DNA of 52,089 nt from Candidatus Dorea gallistercoris. GTDB lineage: Bacteria > Bacillota > Clostridia > Lachnospirales > Lachnospiraceae. Shown piece after piece: positions 23,406 to 32,247 of this stretch. A model generated the notes under the pieces. The model saw only the letters and a list, made by a program, of their open reading frames with translations. It was not told where the DNA came from and did no database searches. The stretch's first letter is position 1, and each line of letters begins with the position of its first letter. The stretch is taken from positions 1-52,089 of the forward strand of contig DXGF01000138.1 in assembly GCA_019114065.1 (NCBI GenBank), read 5' to 3'. A program made the position numbers and the translations under genes.

Positions 23406-24842
23406 GTGCATATGCTTGAACAGATACCTACAAGAGAACCGGAAAGACAGTATTATTTCATAGAGAAAGCCAAAGAATTGGTCCGGGAGAGAAAGGAGAC
23501 GCTTGGGCGTCCCCTTTCTTATGCCGTGGTGACCTTTGGCTGTCAGATGAACGCCAGAGATTCGGAGAAGCTGCGGGGGATCCTAGAAGCCGTGGGATAC
23601 CAGGAGGCGCCGGAAGCGCAGGCGGATTTCGTGATCTACAACACCTGCACTGTCCGGGAGAACGCCAATTCCAGGCTCTATGGCAGGCTTGGACAGCAGA
23701 AACCACGGAAGAAAAAGAACCCGGCCATGATGATCGCCCTGTGTGGATGCATGATGCAGGAGCCTCAGGTAGTGGAGAAGTTAAAGAACAGTTATTCTTT
23801 TGTGGATATCATCTTCGGGACCCACAATATTTATAAATTTGCGGAACTTCTGGTCACGCGCCTTCTGTCCGACCGAATGGTGATCGATATCTGGAAGGAT
23901 ACGGATCAGATTGTGGAGGATCTTCCAAACCAGCGCAAATACGCCTTCAAATCCGGCATCAATATCATGTTCGGCTGCAATAATTTCTGCAGCTACTGCA
24001 TCGTTCCCTATGTCCGGGGACGGGAGCGCAGCCGAGAGCCGGAGGCGATCCTGCGAGAGATCCAAAGGATGGCCAAGGACGGCGTGACCGAGATCATGCT
24101 GCTGGGGCAGAATGTAAATTCTTACGGGAAGACTTTGGATGAGCCTATGACCTTCGCCCAGCTTCTGCGGAAAGTAGAGGAGGTAGAGGGCATCCGACGG
24201 ATCCGGTTCATGACTTCCCACCCCAAGGATCTCTCCGATGAACTGATCCGGGTGATGGCAGATTCCGGTAAGATCTGCCGTCATCTCCATCTGCCGGTCC
24301 AGTCGGGAAGCAGCCGGATCCTCCAGAAGATGAACCGCCGTTACACCAAGGAGCATTATCTGGAACTGGTAAGGAAGCTTAGGGAAGCAGTCCCGGATAT
24401 TTCCCTGACCACCGACATCATCGTAGGATTCCCTGGAGAGACGGAGCAAGATTTCCAGGAGACGCTGGATGTGGTGCGGCAGGTCCGGTACGACAGCGCG
24501 TTTACCTTCCTCTACTCCAAGCGCAGTGGGACGCCGGCCGCCGCCATGGAGGACCAGGTCCCGGAAGATGTGGCGAAAGAGCGGTTTGGCCGGCTGCTTG
24601 CGGAAGTCCAGTCCATCGCGTCAAAGGCCTGCGCCGTCCATGAAGGCACCGTCCAGGAAGCGCTGGTGGAAGGGATCAGCGACCACGATCCTACGATGGT
24701 GACCGGAAGGCTTGGCAATAATCTGCTGGTCCATTTCCACGGAGGACCGGAACTGATCGGCCAGTATGTGGATGTGGACCTGAGAGAGTGCCGGGGATTC
24801 TATTACCTGGGGGAGATGAAGGAAATCCCAGCTATATTCTAA
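23406..24842 (+). CDS. miaB: tRNA-2-methylthio-N6-dimethylallyladenosine synthase MiaB
   Basis: This ~478-aa radical SAM methylthiotransferase adds the 2-methylthio group to i6A37 of tRNAs reading UNN codons. The N-terminal cluster cysteines are in TFGCQMNARDSE, YNTCTVRENAN and ALCGCMMQEP. The radical SAM triad is CNNFCSYCIVPYVRGRERSR. A C-terminal TRAM domain begins around residue 405. GTG 23406 has AAGG 5 bases upstream; ATG 23412, two codons later, is an alternative. The partner miaA is at 29982, in another operon. Confidence 0.96.
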   Translation: MHMLEQIPTREPERQYYFIEKAKELVRERKETLGRPLSYAVVTFGCQMNARDSEKLRGILEAVGYQEAPEAQADFVIYNTCTVRENANSRLYGRLGQQKPRKKKNPAMMIALCGCMMQEPQVVEKLKNSYSFVDIIFGTHNIYKFAELLVTRLLSDRMVIDIWKDTDQIVEDLPNQRKYAFKSGINIMFGCNNFCSYCIVPYVRGRERSREPEAILREIQRMAKDGVTEIMLLGQNVNSYGKTLDEPMTFAQLLRKVEEVEGIRRIRFMTSHPKDLSDELIRVMADSGKICRHLHLPVQSGSSRILQKMNRRYTKEHYLELVRKLREAVPDISLTTDIIVGFPGETEQDFQETLDVVRQVRYDSAFTFLYSKRSGTPAAAMEDQVPEDVAKERFGRLLAEVQSIASKACAVHEGTVQEALVEGISDHDPTMVTGRLGNNLLVHFHGGPELIGQYVDVDLRECRGFYYLGEMKEIPAIF

Positions 24843-24845
24843 ACG

Positions 24846-24894
24846 AAAAACGCTCAAACTATGTAATAAAAACATATATAGTGAGGGCGTTTTT
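24846..24894 (+). terminator. Terminator-like hairpin after miaB, overlapping the next gene's binding site
   Basis: AAAAACGC (24846-24853) pairs with GCGTTTTT (24887-24894), and ACTAT (24858-24862) with ATAGT (24878-24882), with small internal loops. It ends in five T bases and can terminate miaB transcripts. The right arm contains GAGGG, the ribosome binding site of the gene starting at 24897, so the hairpin may also limit its translation. Confidence 0.7.
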
Positions 24895-24896
24895 AC

Positions 24897-25313
24897 ATGA
24901 AGAAATTGAGTGAGTATCTGTTTTTGTGGGCGGTGGGCGGCAGTCTTTATTATGGCTTTGAGTTGTTCTTCCGGGGATACTCTCATTGGAGCATGTTTGT
25001 GCTGGGAGGGATCTGTTTTGTCTTCTTTGATATCCAGGGGAAGATGCTCAAATGGCAGGACCCTATGTGGCGGCAGGTCCTGCGGTGCGTGGTGTTTGTG
25101 ACTTCCATGGAGTTTATCACCGGGATCATCGTCAATAAATGGTGTCATTTGAATGTCTGGGATTATACCGGTCTGCCTTTTCATATCTTCGGCCAGATCT
25201 GCCTGCCTTTTATGATCATTTTCTCCGGTCTTTGCGCCATCGGCATCGTTTTGAGCGGATATCTGTCCTACTGGCTCTACGATGGGCCGAAACCGAGGTA
25301 CCATGTGTTTTGA
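24897..25313 (+). CDS. CmpB-like membrane protein (putative ABC transporter type IV family)
   Basis: This 138-aa membrane protein has four helices: about 6-24, 32-45, 62-80 and 103-128. The core GIIVNKWCHLNVWDYTGLPFHIFGQICLPF is the signature of the CmpB family (PF06541), small Clostridia membrane proteins of unknown function despite the name. The GAGGG at 24883-24887 serves the ATG but lies inside a terminator-like stem. It is a single-gene unit before mutS. Confidence 0.82.
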   Translation: MKKLSEYLFLWAVGGSLYYGFELFFRGYSHWSMFVLGGICFVFFDIQGKMLKWQDPMWRQVLRCVVFVTSMEFITGIIVNKWCHLNVWDYTGLPFHIFGQICLPFMIIFSGLCAIGIVLSGYLSYWLYDGPKPRYHVF

Positions 25314-25343
25314 GAAAATCTGCTTTCTTATTCCGGGGAAAAA

Positions 25344-25352
25344 TGCTATAAT
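25344..25352 (+). promoter_or_regulatory. Extended -10 promoter of mutS-mutL-miaA
   Basis: TGCTATAAT is a perfect TGn-TATAAT extended -10 about 45 bases before the mutS start. No good -35 is present at the right spacing, as is common for this type. Confidence 0.65.
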
Positions 25353-25398
25353 GGAATGTAAAATTTAAACAGCAATTTGTACAAAAGAGGAGAGAACT

Positions 25399-28065
25399 GT
25401 GGCTGGACTGACACCCAATATAGAGGAATTAACGCCGATGATGCAGCAGTACATGAAGACGAAGGAGGAATATAAGGACTGTATCTTATTCTATCGTCTG
25501 GGAGACTTCTATGAGATGTTCTTCGAAGATGCTGTGACTGTCTCAAAGGAACTGGAACTGACTCTGACAGGGAAGAGCTGTGGACTGAAAGAGCGGGCGC
25601 CTATGTGCGGAGTCCCTTACCATGCGGTGGACGGGTATCTCAACCGGCTGGTCTCCAGGGGCTACAAGGTGGCCATCTGTGAGCAGATGGAGGACCCGGC
25701 GACGGCCAAAGGCCTGGTCAAGCGGGAGGTAGTCCGTATTGTGACTCCGGGAACGAACCTGGATACCCAGGCCCTGGATGAGACCCGCAATAATTATATC
25801 CTGTGTGTCGCCTATATCGCCGACCGCTATGGGGTCTCGGTAGCTGACGTGACGACCGGGGATTATTTCATGACGGAACTGGATACCAGTGAAAAACTGT
25901 TTGATGAGATCTACAAATTCATGCCCTCAGAGCTGATCTGCAATGAGGCTTTTTATATGAGCGGAATGGATCTTGGGGACTTGAAGGACCGGCTGGGGAT
26001 CGCGGTCTACTCTCTGGATCCCTGGTATTTTGACGATGAAGGCTGCCAGAACGCGCTGAAAGAACATTTTCACGTCGGCAGCATGGATGCCCTGGGCGTC
26101 TCCGGATACGACTGCGGGATCATCGCCGCGGGAGCGCTTTTGGAGTATTTGAAGGAAACCCAGAAGACTTCCCTGTCTCACTTGTCCAAACTCTCCTTTT
26201 ATGTGACGGGAAAATACATGATCCTGGACAGTTCCACCAGAAGGAATCTGGAACTTTGCGAAACACTGCGGGAGAAGCACAAAAAAGGCTCCCTTCTGTG
26301 GGTGCTGGACAAGACCAGGACGGCAATGGGGGCGAGGCTGCTGCGCAAGTACATCGAACAGCCTCTGATCGACCGGGAGACCATCCAGTGGCGGCTGGAC
26401 GCGGTGGAGGAGCTGAAGGACAACGCGATCTCCCGGGAAGAACTGAGGGAGTATCTTTCTCCAGTCTACGATCTGGAACGGCTGGTGGGGAAGATCACTT
26501 ATCAGTCCGCCAATCCAAGGGATCTGAAAGCCTTCGAGACTTCCCTTTCCATGCTTCCTCATATCCAATATCTGTTGCGTGAGATGGAGTCTCCTCTGCT
26601 GAGAGAGATCTATGAGGAACTGGACACTCTGGAGGATCTCTGCTCTCTGATCCAGTCCTCCATCCGGGAAGACCCCCCCATTGCCATGAAGGAAGGTGGC
26701 ATCATCCGGGACGGATACAATGAGGAAGTGGACCGCCTAAGGAGCGCCAAATCCGACGGCAAGGAGTGGCTGGCCCAGCTGGAGGAGCAGGAGCGGGAGA
26801 AGACCGGCATCAAGAACCTGCGGATCCGCTACAATAAAGTGTTCGGCTATTATCTGGAGGTGACCAATTCCTTCAAGAATCTGGTACCAGACTATTACAC
26901 CCGGAAACAGACCCTGGCCAACGCGGAGCGCTACATCATCCCCGAATTAAAGGAGCTGGAGGACACGATCCTGGGAGCAGAGGATAAACTCTACGCCTTG
27001 GAGTACCAGCTTTACTGCGAAGTGAGGGACAAGATCGGAGCGGAAGTGCTCCGGATCCAGACCACCGCCAGGGCGGTGGCCAAAGTAGATGTCTGCGCCT
27101 CCCTTGCCCTGGTGGCGGAGCGGGGGAATTATGTCCGCCCCAGGATCAATGAGAAGGGCCTCATCGATATCCGGGACGGCCGGCATCCGGTGGTGGAGAA
27201 GATGATCCCGGAGGACATGTTCATCGCCAACGATACATATCTGGATGACAAGAAGAAACGGATCTCCATCATCACCGGTCCAAACATGGCGGGTAAGTCC
27301 ACCTATATGCGGCAGACAGCCCTGATCGTGCTGATGGCCCAGATCGGTTCCTTTGTTCCGGCATCCCAGGCGGATATCGGTCTGGTGGACCGGATCTTCA
27401 CCCGTGTGGGGGCTTCCGATGATCTGGCATCCGGTCAGAGCACCTTCATGGTAGAGATGACGGAGGTGGCCAATATCCTCAGGAACGCCACCAGCAAAAG
27501 TCTTCTGATCCTGGATGAGATCGGACGGGGCACCAGCACCTTCGACGGCCTGAGCATCGCCTGGGCTGTGATCGAGCATATCAGCGACAGCCGTCTCCTG
27601 GGGGCCAAGACCTTGTTTGCTACCCACTATCATGAACTGACGGAGCTGGAGGGGAAGATCGATAATGTCAACAATTACTGCATCGCGGTGAAGGAAAAGG
27701 GAGACGATATCATCTTCCTGCGGAAGATCGTCAAGGGAGGAGCCGATAAGAGCTACGGCATCCAGGTGGCCCGCCTGGCCGGCGTGCCGGACTGTGTCAT
27801 CAACCGGGCCAAGGAGATCGTGGAAGAACTGGTCCACGCGGACATCACCACCCGGATCAAGGATATCGCTGCCCACGGCCATGAGCCGAAGATCGCGACC
27901 AAGAAGTACGATGAGGTGGATCTGGCCCAGATGTCGCTCTTTGACACCGTCAAAGATGACGATATCATTGAGGAGATCAAGAGCCTGGACCTTGGCAATC
28001 TGACTCCCATTGATGCTTTGAATACCCTGTATCAACTGCAGAACAAATTGAAAAACAGGTGGTAA
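25399..28065 (+). CDS. mutS: DNA mismatch repair protein MutS
   Basis: This 888-aa protein matches MutS from end to end. The mismatch-recognition motif is GDFYEMFFEDA (Phe-x-Glu) near residues 35-45. The lever and clamp domains follow. Walker A is GPNMAGKSTYMRQ (about 632-644), Walker B LILDEIGRGTSTFDGLS and ATHYHELTEL later on. The GTG start at 25399 lies 6 bases after GAGGAG, directly before LTPNIEELTPMMQQYM, the usual MutS beginning. mutL follows after 3 bases. Confidence 0.98.
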   Translation: MAGLTPNIEELTPMMQQYMKTKEEYKDCILFYRLGDFYEMFFEDAVTVSKELELTLTGKSCGLKERAPMCGVPYHAVDGYLNRLVSRGYKVAICEQMEDPATAKGLVKREVVRIVTPGTNLDTQALDETRNNYILCVAYIADRYGVSVADVTTGDYFMTELDTSEKLFDEIYKFMPSELICNEAFYMSGMDLGDLKDRLGIAVYSLDPWYFDDEGCQNALKEHFHVGSMDALGVSGYDCGIIAAGALLEYLKETQKTSLSHLSKLSFYVTGKYMILDSSTRRNLELCETLREKHKKGSLLWVLDKTRTAMGARLLRKYIEQPLIDRETIQWRLDAVEELKDNAISREELREYLSPVYDLERLVGKITYQSANPRDLKAFETSLSMLPHIQYLLREMESPLLREIYEELDTLEDLCSLIQSSIREDPPIAMKEGGIIRDGYNEEVDRLRSAKSDGKEWLAQLEEQEREKTGIKNLRIRYNKVFGYYLEVTNSFKNLVPDYYTRKQTLANAERYIIPELKELEDTILGAEDKLYALEYQLYCEVRDKIGAEVLRIQTTARAVAKVDVCASLALVAERGNYVRPRINEKGLIDIRDGRHPVVEKMIPEDMFIANDTYLDDKKKRISIITGPNMAGKSTYMRQTALIVLMAQIGSFVPASQADIGLVDRIFTRVGASDDLASGQSTFMVEMTEVANILRNATSKSLLILDEIGRGTSTFDGLSIAWAVIEHISDSRLLGAKTLFATHYHELTELEGKIDNVNNYCIAVKEKGDDIIFLRKIVKGGADKSYGIQVARLAGVPDCVINRAKEIVEELVHADITTRIKDIAAHGHEPKIATKKYDEVDLAQMSLFDTVKDDDIIEEIKSLDLGNLTPIDALNTLYQLQNKLKNRW

Positions 28066-28068
28066 GAG

Positions 28069-29979
28069 ATGAACAAGATCCAAGTATTAGATCCGGTCAC
28101 CATAGACAAGATCGCGGCAGGTGAGGTGATCGAGCGTCCTGCCTCCATCGTAAAAGAATTAGTGGAAAACTCCATCGACGCGGGAGCCACCGCAGTGACA
28201 GCGGAGATCAAGGAAGGGGGCATCTCCTATATCCGCATCGCCGACAATGGCAGCGGCATTGAGAAGGAACAGGTGCCGTCCGCTTTCCTGCGGCATTCTA
28301 CCAGCAAGATCCGCACGGCGGAGGACCTTTCTCATATTGCCTCCCTTGGATTCCGGGGGGAGGCCCTCTCCAGCATCGCGGCTGTTTCCCAGGTGGAACT
28401 GATCACCAAGACGGCAGAAGAGACATTCGGCACCAGATACCGCATTTCCGGAGGAAGAGAGGAAAGCATCGAGGACACGGGCGCCAGGGACGGCACCACC
28501 TTCCTGGTCCGCCAGCTTTTCTACAATACGCCGGCAAGGCGCAAATTTCTAAAGACAGCCATGACAGAGGCGGGCCATGTGGCGGATCTGATGACCCGCC
28601 TGTCCTTATCCCACCCGGAGATCTCCTTCCAGTTTATCAACAACGGCCAGTCCAAACTCCACACTTCCGGCAACGGGAACCTGAAGGATGTGATCTACCA
28701 TGTATACGGGCGGGAGATCGCGGCAAACCTTATGGAAGTATCGTTTGAGAAGGGCGGCATCCGGATCGCCGGATTTGCGGGAGCGCCGCTGATCTCCAGA
28801 GGGAACCGGAATTTTGAGACCTATTTTATCAACGGCAGATACATCAAGAACCAGGTGGTCTACAAGGCCATCGAGGACGCCTACCAGGATTTCACCATGC
28901 AGCACAAGTATCCTTTCGTAGTCCTGCATATGGAGATCCGGGGGGAAGCGGTAGATGTGAATGTCCATCCGGCCAAGATGGAACTGCGCTTCAGTAATCA
29001 GCAGGAGGTCTATAACGCGGTGTTCCAGGCGGTGGAGCAGGCCCTTCATAACAAGGAACTGATCCCCCATGTGGCGCTGGCGACGGGAGTTGATTTCCGA
29101 CGGGACACAGAAGACAGACCGGAAAATCCGAAGATGGAAACAAAGCCGGAAGCGCCGGAACCACAGAAGCAGGACCTGGATTATTTCATGGAGGAAATGA
29201 AGAAACGGGTCCGTTCTTACCATGAACAGAATTCTTCGGCTGAGGTGCGGGAGAGGGACTCCGTTTTCCAGCCTCAGCGGCAGATGGACCGGATCCGGGA
29301 GGCCGCCGCCTACGCGGCAAAGCCCTCTGCGGCGGCGCCTCAGGAAGAACCTCGCCAGATGGAACTTTTTGAGGATCAGCTGCTGAAAGGTCCAAAGAGT
29401 CCGGACTACCGGCTGGTGGGACAGGTTTTTGAAACTTACTGGATCGTCCAGTTGAAGGATAAGATGTATATCATCGATCAGCATGCGGCCCATGAGCGGG
29501 TGCTCTATGAGAAAACCTTAAAGGATATGAAGAGCCGGGAACATACCTCCCAGATGATCAGCCCGCCTATCATCCTGAATCTGTCCATGCAGGAAAGCGA
29601 ACTTTTGAAGACTTACATGGACCGGTTTACCCATATCGGATTCGAATTTGAAGAGTTCGGACAGGAGTCTTACGCGGTCCGGGCAGTCCCCGGCAATCTG
29701 TTTGGAATCGCCAAGAAGGAACTGCTGCTGGAGATGCTGGACGGACTGTCTGATGAGATCACCCGGAATCATTCGGTGGAACTGATCGATGAGAAGATCG
29801 CATCCATGTCCTGTAAGGCGGCGGTAAAGGGAAATATGCGGCTGTCCGCCCAGGAGGTGGACGCTTTGATCGGGGAACTCCTGACCCTGGAGAATCCCTA
29901 TCACTGTCCCCATGGCAGGCCCACGATCATCGCCATGACGAAGCGGGAATTGGAAAAGAAATTTAAGAGGATCGTATAA
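28069..29979 (+). CDS. mutL: DNA mismatch repair endonuclease MutL
   Basis: This 636-aa protein has the GHKL ATPase motifs KIAAGEVIERPASIVKELVENS, DNGSGI and STSKI, then the long linker (about 345-450) rich in K, E and Q. The C-terminal half carries the endonuclease site DQHAAHERVLYE, with SCKAAVKGN and CPHGRPT, so this is a nicking MutL, as expected where MutH is absent. It is coupled to mutS and miaA by 2-3-base gaps. Confidence 0.98.
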   Translation: MNKIQVLDPVTIDKIAAGEVIERPASIVKELVENSIDAGATAVTAEIKEGGISYIRIADNGSGIEKEQVPSAFLRHSTSKIRTAEDLSHIASLGFRGEALSSIAAVSQVELITKTAEETFGTRYRISGGREESIEDTGARDGTTFLVRQLFYNTPARRKFLKTAMTEAGHVADLMTRLSLSHPEISFQFINNGQSKLHTSGNGNLKDVIYHVYGREIAANLMEVSFEKGGIRIAGFAGAPLISRGNRNFETYFINGRYIKNQVVYKAIEDAYQDFTMQHKYPFVVLHMEIRGEAVDVNVHPAKMELRFSNQQEVYNAVFQAVEQALHNKELIPHVALATGVDFRRDTEDRPENPKMETKPEAPEPQKQDLDYFMEEMKKRVRSYHEQNSSAEVRERDSVFQPQRQMDRIREAAAYAAKPSAAAPQEEPRQMELFEDQLLKGPKSPDYRLVGQVFETYWIVQLKDKMYIIDQHAAHERVLYEKTLKDMKSREHTSQMISPPIILNLSMQESELLKTYMDRFTHIGFEFEEFGQESYAVRAVPGNLFGIAKKELLLEMLDGLSDEITRNHSVELIDEKIASMSCKAAVKGNMRLSAQEVDALIGELLTLENPYHCPHGRPTIIAMTKRELEKKFKRIV

Positions 29980-29981
29980 TC

Positions 29982-30944
29982 ATGAAACAACCACTGATCA
30001 TTCTCACAGGGCCCACTGCCGTGGGGAAGACCAAGCTTTCCTTACGGCTGGCCCGGGCGGCAGGCGGAGAGATCATTTCCGCTGATTCCATGCAGGTATA
30101 TCGGTATATGGATATCGGAACGGCCAAGATCCGGCCGGAGGAGATGGAAGGGATCTCCCATCATCTGATCGATGTGCTGGACCCTTCTGAAGAGTTCCAT
30201 GTGGTGAAATTCCAGGAACTGGCCAAAAAGGCTATGGAGCAGATTCGGGCGGCAGGCCATATTCCGATCGTGGCGGGAGGGACCGGATTCTATATCCAGG
30301 CCCTTCTCTATGATATTGATTTCACAGAACACCCGGGCCAGGAGCGGCTGCGCCGACAGCTGGAGGCCTTTGCCCGGGAACAGGGAAGGGAAGCCCTGCA
30401 TCAGCGGCTTGCCCAGGTGGACCCGGCCGCAGCGGACCAGATCCATCCCAATAATGTGAAGCGAGTCGTCCGGGCCCTGGAATTCTTTCATCAGACAGGG
30501 GAACCTATCTCCCGGCACAATCAGCAGGAACGCCAGAAGGAATCCCCCTATCAGTTTGTCTATTTCGTCCTGACCGATGCGCGCAGCCGTCTCTATCAGA
30601 GGATCGACAGTCGGGTGGATCAGATGCTCCGGGATGGGCTTGTGGAGGAGGTCCGCAGTCTCAAAGAGAGGGGATACACCAAGGACATGGTCTCTATGCA
30701 GGGGCTGGGCTACAAGGAGATCCTCACCTATCTGGATGGAGGCTGTTCTCTGGAGGATGCGGTCTATCAGATCAAGCGGGATACCAGACATTTCGCGAAG
30801 CGCCAGATCACCTGGTTCAAGCGGGAGAGGGATGTGACCTGGATCGACCTATGTGATTTTGATCATGATGAAGATAAGGTCCTGCAGAAGATGCTAGATC
30901 TGTATCACGCCAGGATCCGGCCGGAGACCCGGGGCGCGAAGTAG
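29982..30944 (+). CDS. miaA: tRNA dimethylallyltransferase MiaA
   Basis: This 320-aa enzyme adds the dimethylallyl group to A37 of tRNA. The P-loop is GPTAVGKTKLS; DSMQVYRYMDIGTAK, VAGGTGFYI and FAKRQITWFKRERDV are family marks. It follows mutL by 2 bases, the usual mutL-miaA order. MiaB, acting on its product, is encoded at 23406. Confidence 0.97.
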   Translation: MKQPLIILTGPTAVGKTKLSLRLARAAGGEIISADSMQVYRYMDIGTAKIRPEEMEGISHHLIDVLDPSEEFHVVKFQELAKKAMEQIRAAGHIPIVAGGTGFYIQALLYDIDFTEHPGQERLRRQLEAFAREQGREALHQRLAQVDPAAADQIHPNNVKRVVRALEFFHQTGEPISRHNQQERQKESPYQFVYFVLTDARSRLYQRIDSRVDQMLRDGLVEEVRSLKERGYTKDMVSMQGLGYKEILTYLDGGCSLEDAVYQIKRDTRHFAKRQITWFKRERDVTWIDLCDFDHDEDKVLQKMLDLYHARIRPETRGAK

Positions 30945-30963
30945 AAAGGAACGAAAAGATATC

Positions 30964-32247
30964 ATGCCAAATACGATGGATTTATATGAACAGATCGGGA
31001 TCAGCCAAAAGGTGCTGTCCTTCGCGGGAGAAATTGAACAGCAGTTAGAGCGGCGGTTCCGGGCCATGGATGAGATGGCGGAATATAATCAGTTAAAAGT
31101 GATCCGGGCCATGCAGGAAAACCGGGTCAGTGAAGCTTGTTTCAACTATGCCAGCGGTTACGGATACAGCGACCAGGGACGGGATACGCTGGAACAGGTG
31201 TATGCCTCTGTCTTCCATACCCAAAGCGCTCTGGTGCGCCCTTCGATCACCTGTGGGACCCATGCGCTGTCCATTGCCTTGGCAGCCAACCTGAGGCCGG
31301 GAGACGAACTTTATTCTCCTGCCGGAAAGCCCTATGACACGCTGGAGGAAGTGATTGGGATCCGTCCCTCCCGGGGATCTTTGGCAGAATACGGGATCCG
31401 GTACCGTCAGACGGACCTTCTGGCGGACGGGACTTTCGACTATGAAACGATCCGAAAAGAAATCCATGAAGGAACCAAGCTGGTGACGATCCAGCGATCC
31501 AAAGGCTATCAGACCCGCCCCAGCTTCTCCGTTGCCCAGATTGAAGCATTGATCTCATTTGTAAAAAAAATCAAACCTGACGTGATCTGCATGGTAGACA
31601 ATTGTTACGGAGAGTTTGTAGAAGAACTGGAACCCAGCGATGTGGGCGCCGATCTGGTGGTGGGATCTCTCATCAAGAATCCCGGCGGCGGACTTGCTCC
31701 GATCGGCGGTTATATCGCCGGCCGGGAAGATCTGATCGAGTCCTGCGCGTATCGCCTGACCGCTCCTGGCCTGGGGCGGGAGGTGGGCGCCTCCCTGGGA
31801 GTGATGCAGTCCTTTTATCAGGGCCTTTTCCTTGCGCCGGTGGTGACGGCCAGCGCTTTAAAAGGCGCGGTCTTCGCGGCCAATCTTTACGAACGTCTGG
31901 GGTTCCCGGTGATCCCGGGCGGGAAGGAGAGCAGGCACGACATCATCCAGGCGGTAGAGCTTGGGAGCCCGGAAGGGGTCATTGCCTTCTGCCGGGGGAT
32001 CCAGGCGGCGGCCCCGGTGGATTCCTATGTGACTCCAGAACCATGGGCGATGCCTGGCTACGACAGCGATGTGATCATGGCGGCGGGAGCCTTTGTGCAG
32101 GGGTCCTCCATCGAACTCTCCGCCGACGGACCGATCAAACCGCCCTATGCGGTGTACTTCCAGGGAGGGCTTACCTGGCCCCACGCCAAGCTGGGGATCT
32201 TAATGTCTCTGGAATATCTGACAAGAGAAGGGATTGTCACCTTGTAG
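30964..32247 (+). CDS. Methionine gamma-lyase family (YnbB-like) PLP enzyme
   Basis: This 427-aa PLP-dependent protein of the aluminium-resistance/YnbB family (fold type I) has SALVRPSITCGTHALSIALA, VCMVDNCYGEFVEELEP with a PLP-aspartate, and VVGSLIKNPGGGLAPIGGYI, where the lysine of SLIKNP forms the Schiff base. The substrate in Bacillus relatives is unclear; a C-S lyase activity is suggested by homology. It is 19 bases after miaA, as in many Firmicutes, and converges with the gene at 32237-33544 with an 11-base overlap. Confidence 0.92.
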   Translation: MPNTMDLYEQIGISQKVLSFAGEIEQQLERRFRAMDEMAEYNQLKVIRAMQENRVSEACFNYASGYGYSDQGRDTLEQVYASVFHTQSALVRPSITCGTHALSIALAANLRPGDELYSPAGKPYDTLEEVIGIRPSRGSLAEYGIRYRQTDLLADGTFDYETIRKEIHEGTKLVTIQRSKGYQTRPSFSVAQIEALISFVKKIKPDVICMVDNCYGEFVEELEPSDVGADLVVGSLIKNPGGGLAPIGGYIAGREDLIESCAYRLTAPGLGREVGASLGVMQSFYQGLFLAPVVTASALKGAVFAANLYERLGFPVIPGGKESRHDIIQAVELGSPEGVIAFCRGIQAAAPVDSYVTPEPWAMPGYDSDVIMAAGAFVQGSSIELSADGPIKPPYAVYFQGGLTWPHAKLGILMSLEYLTREGIVTL

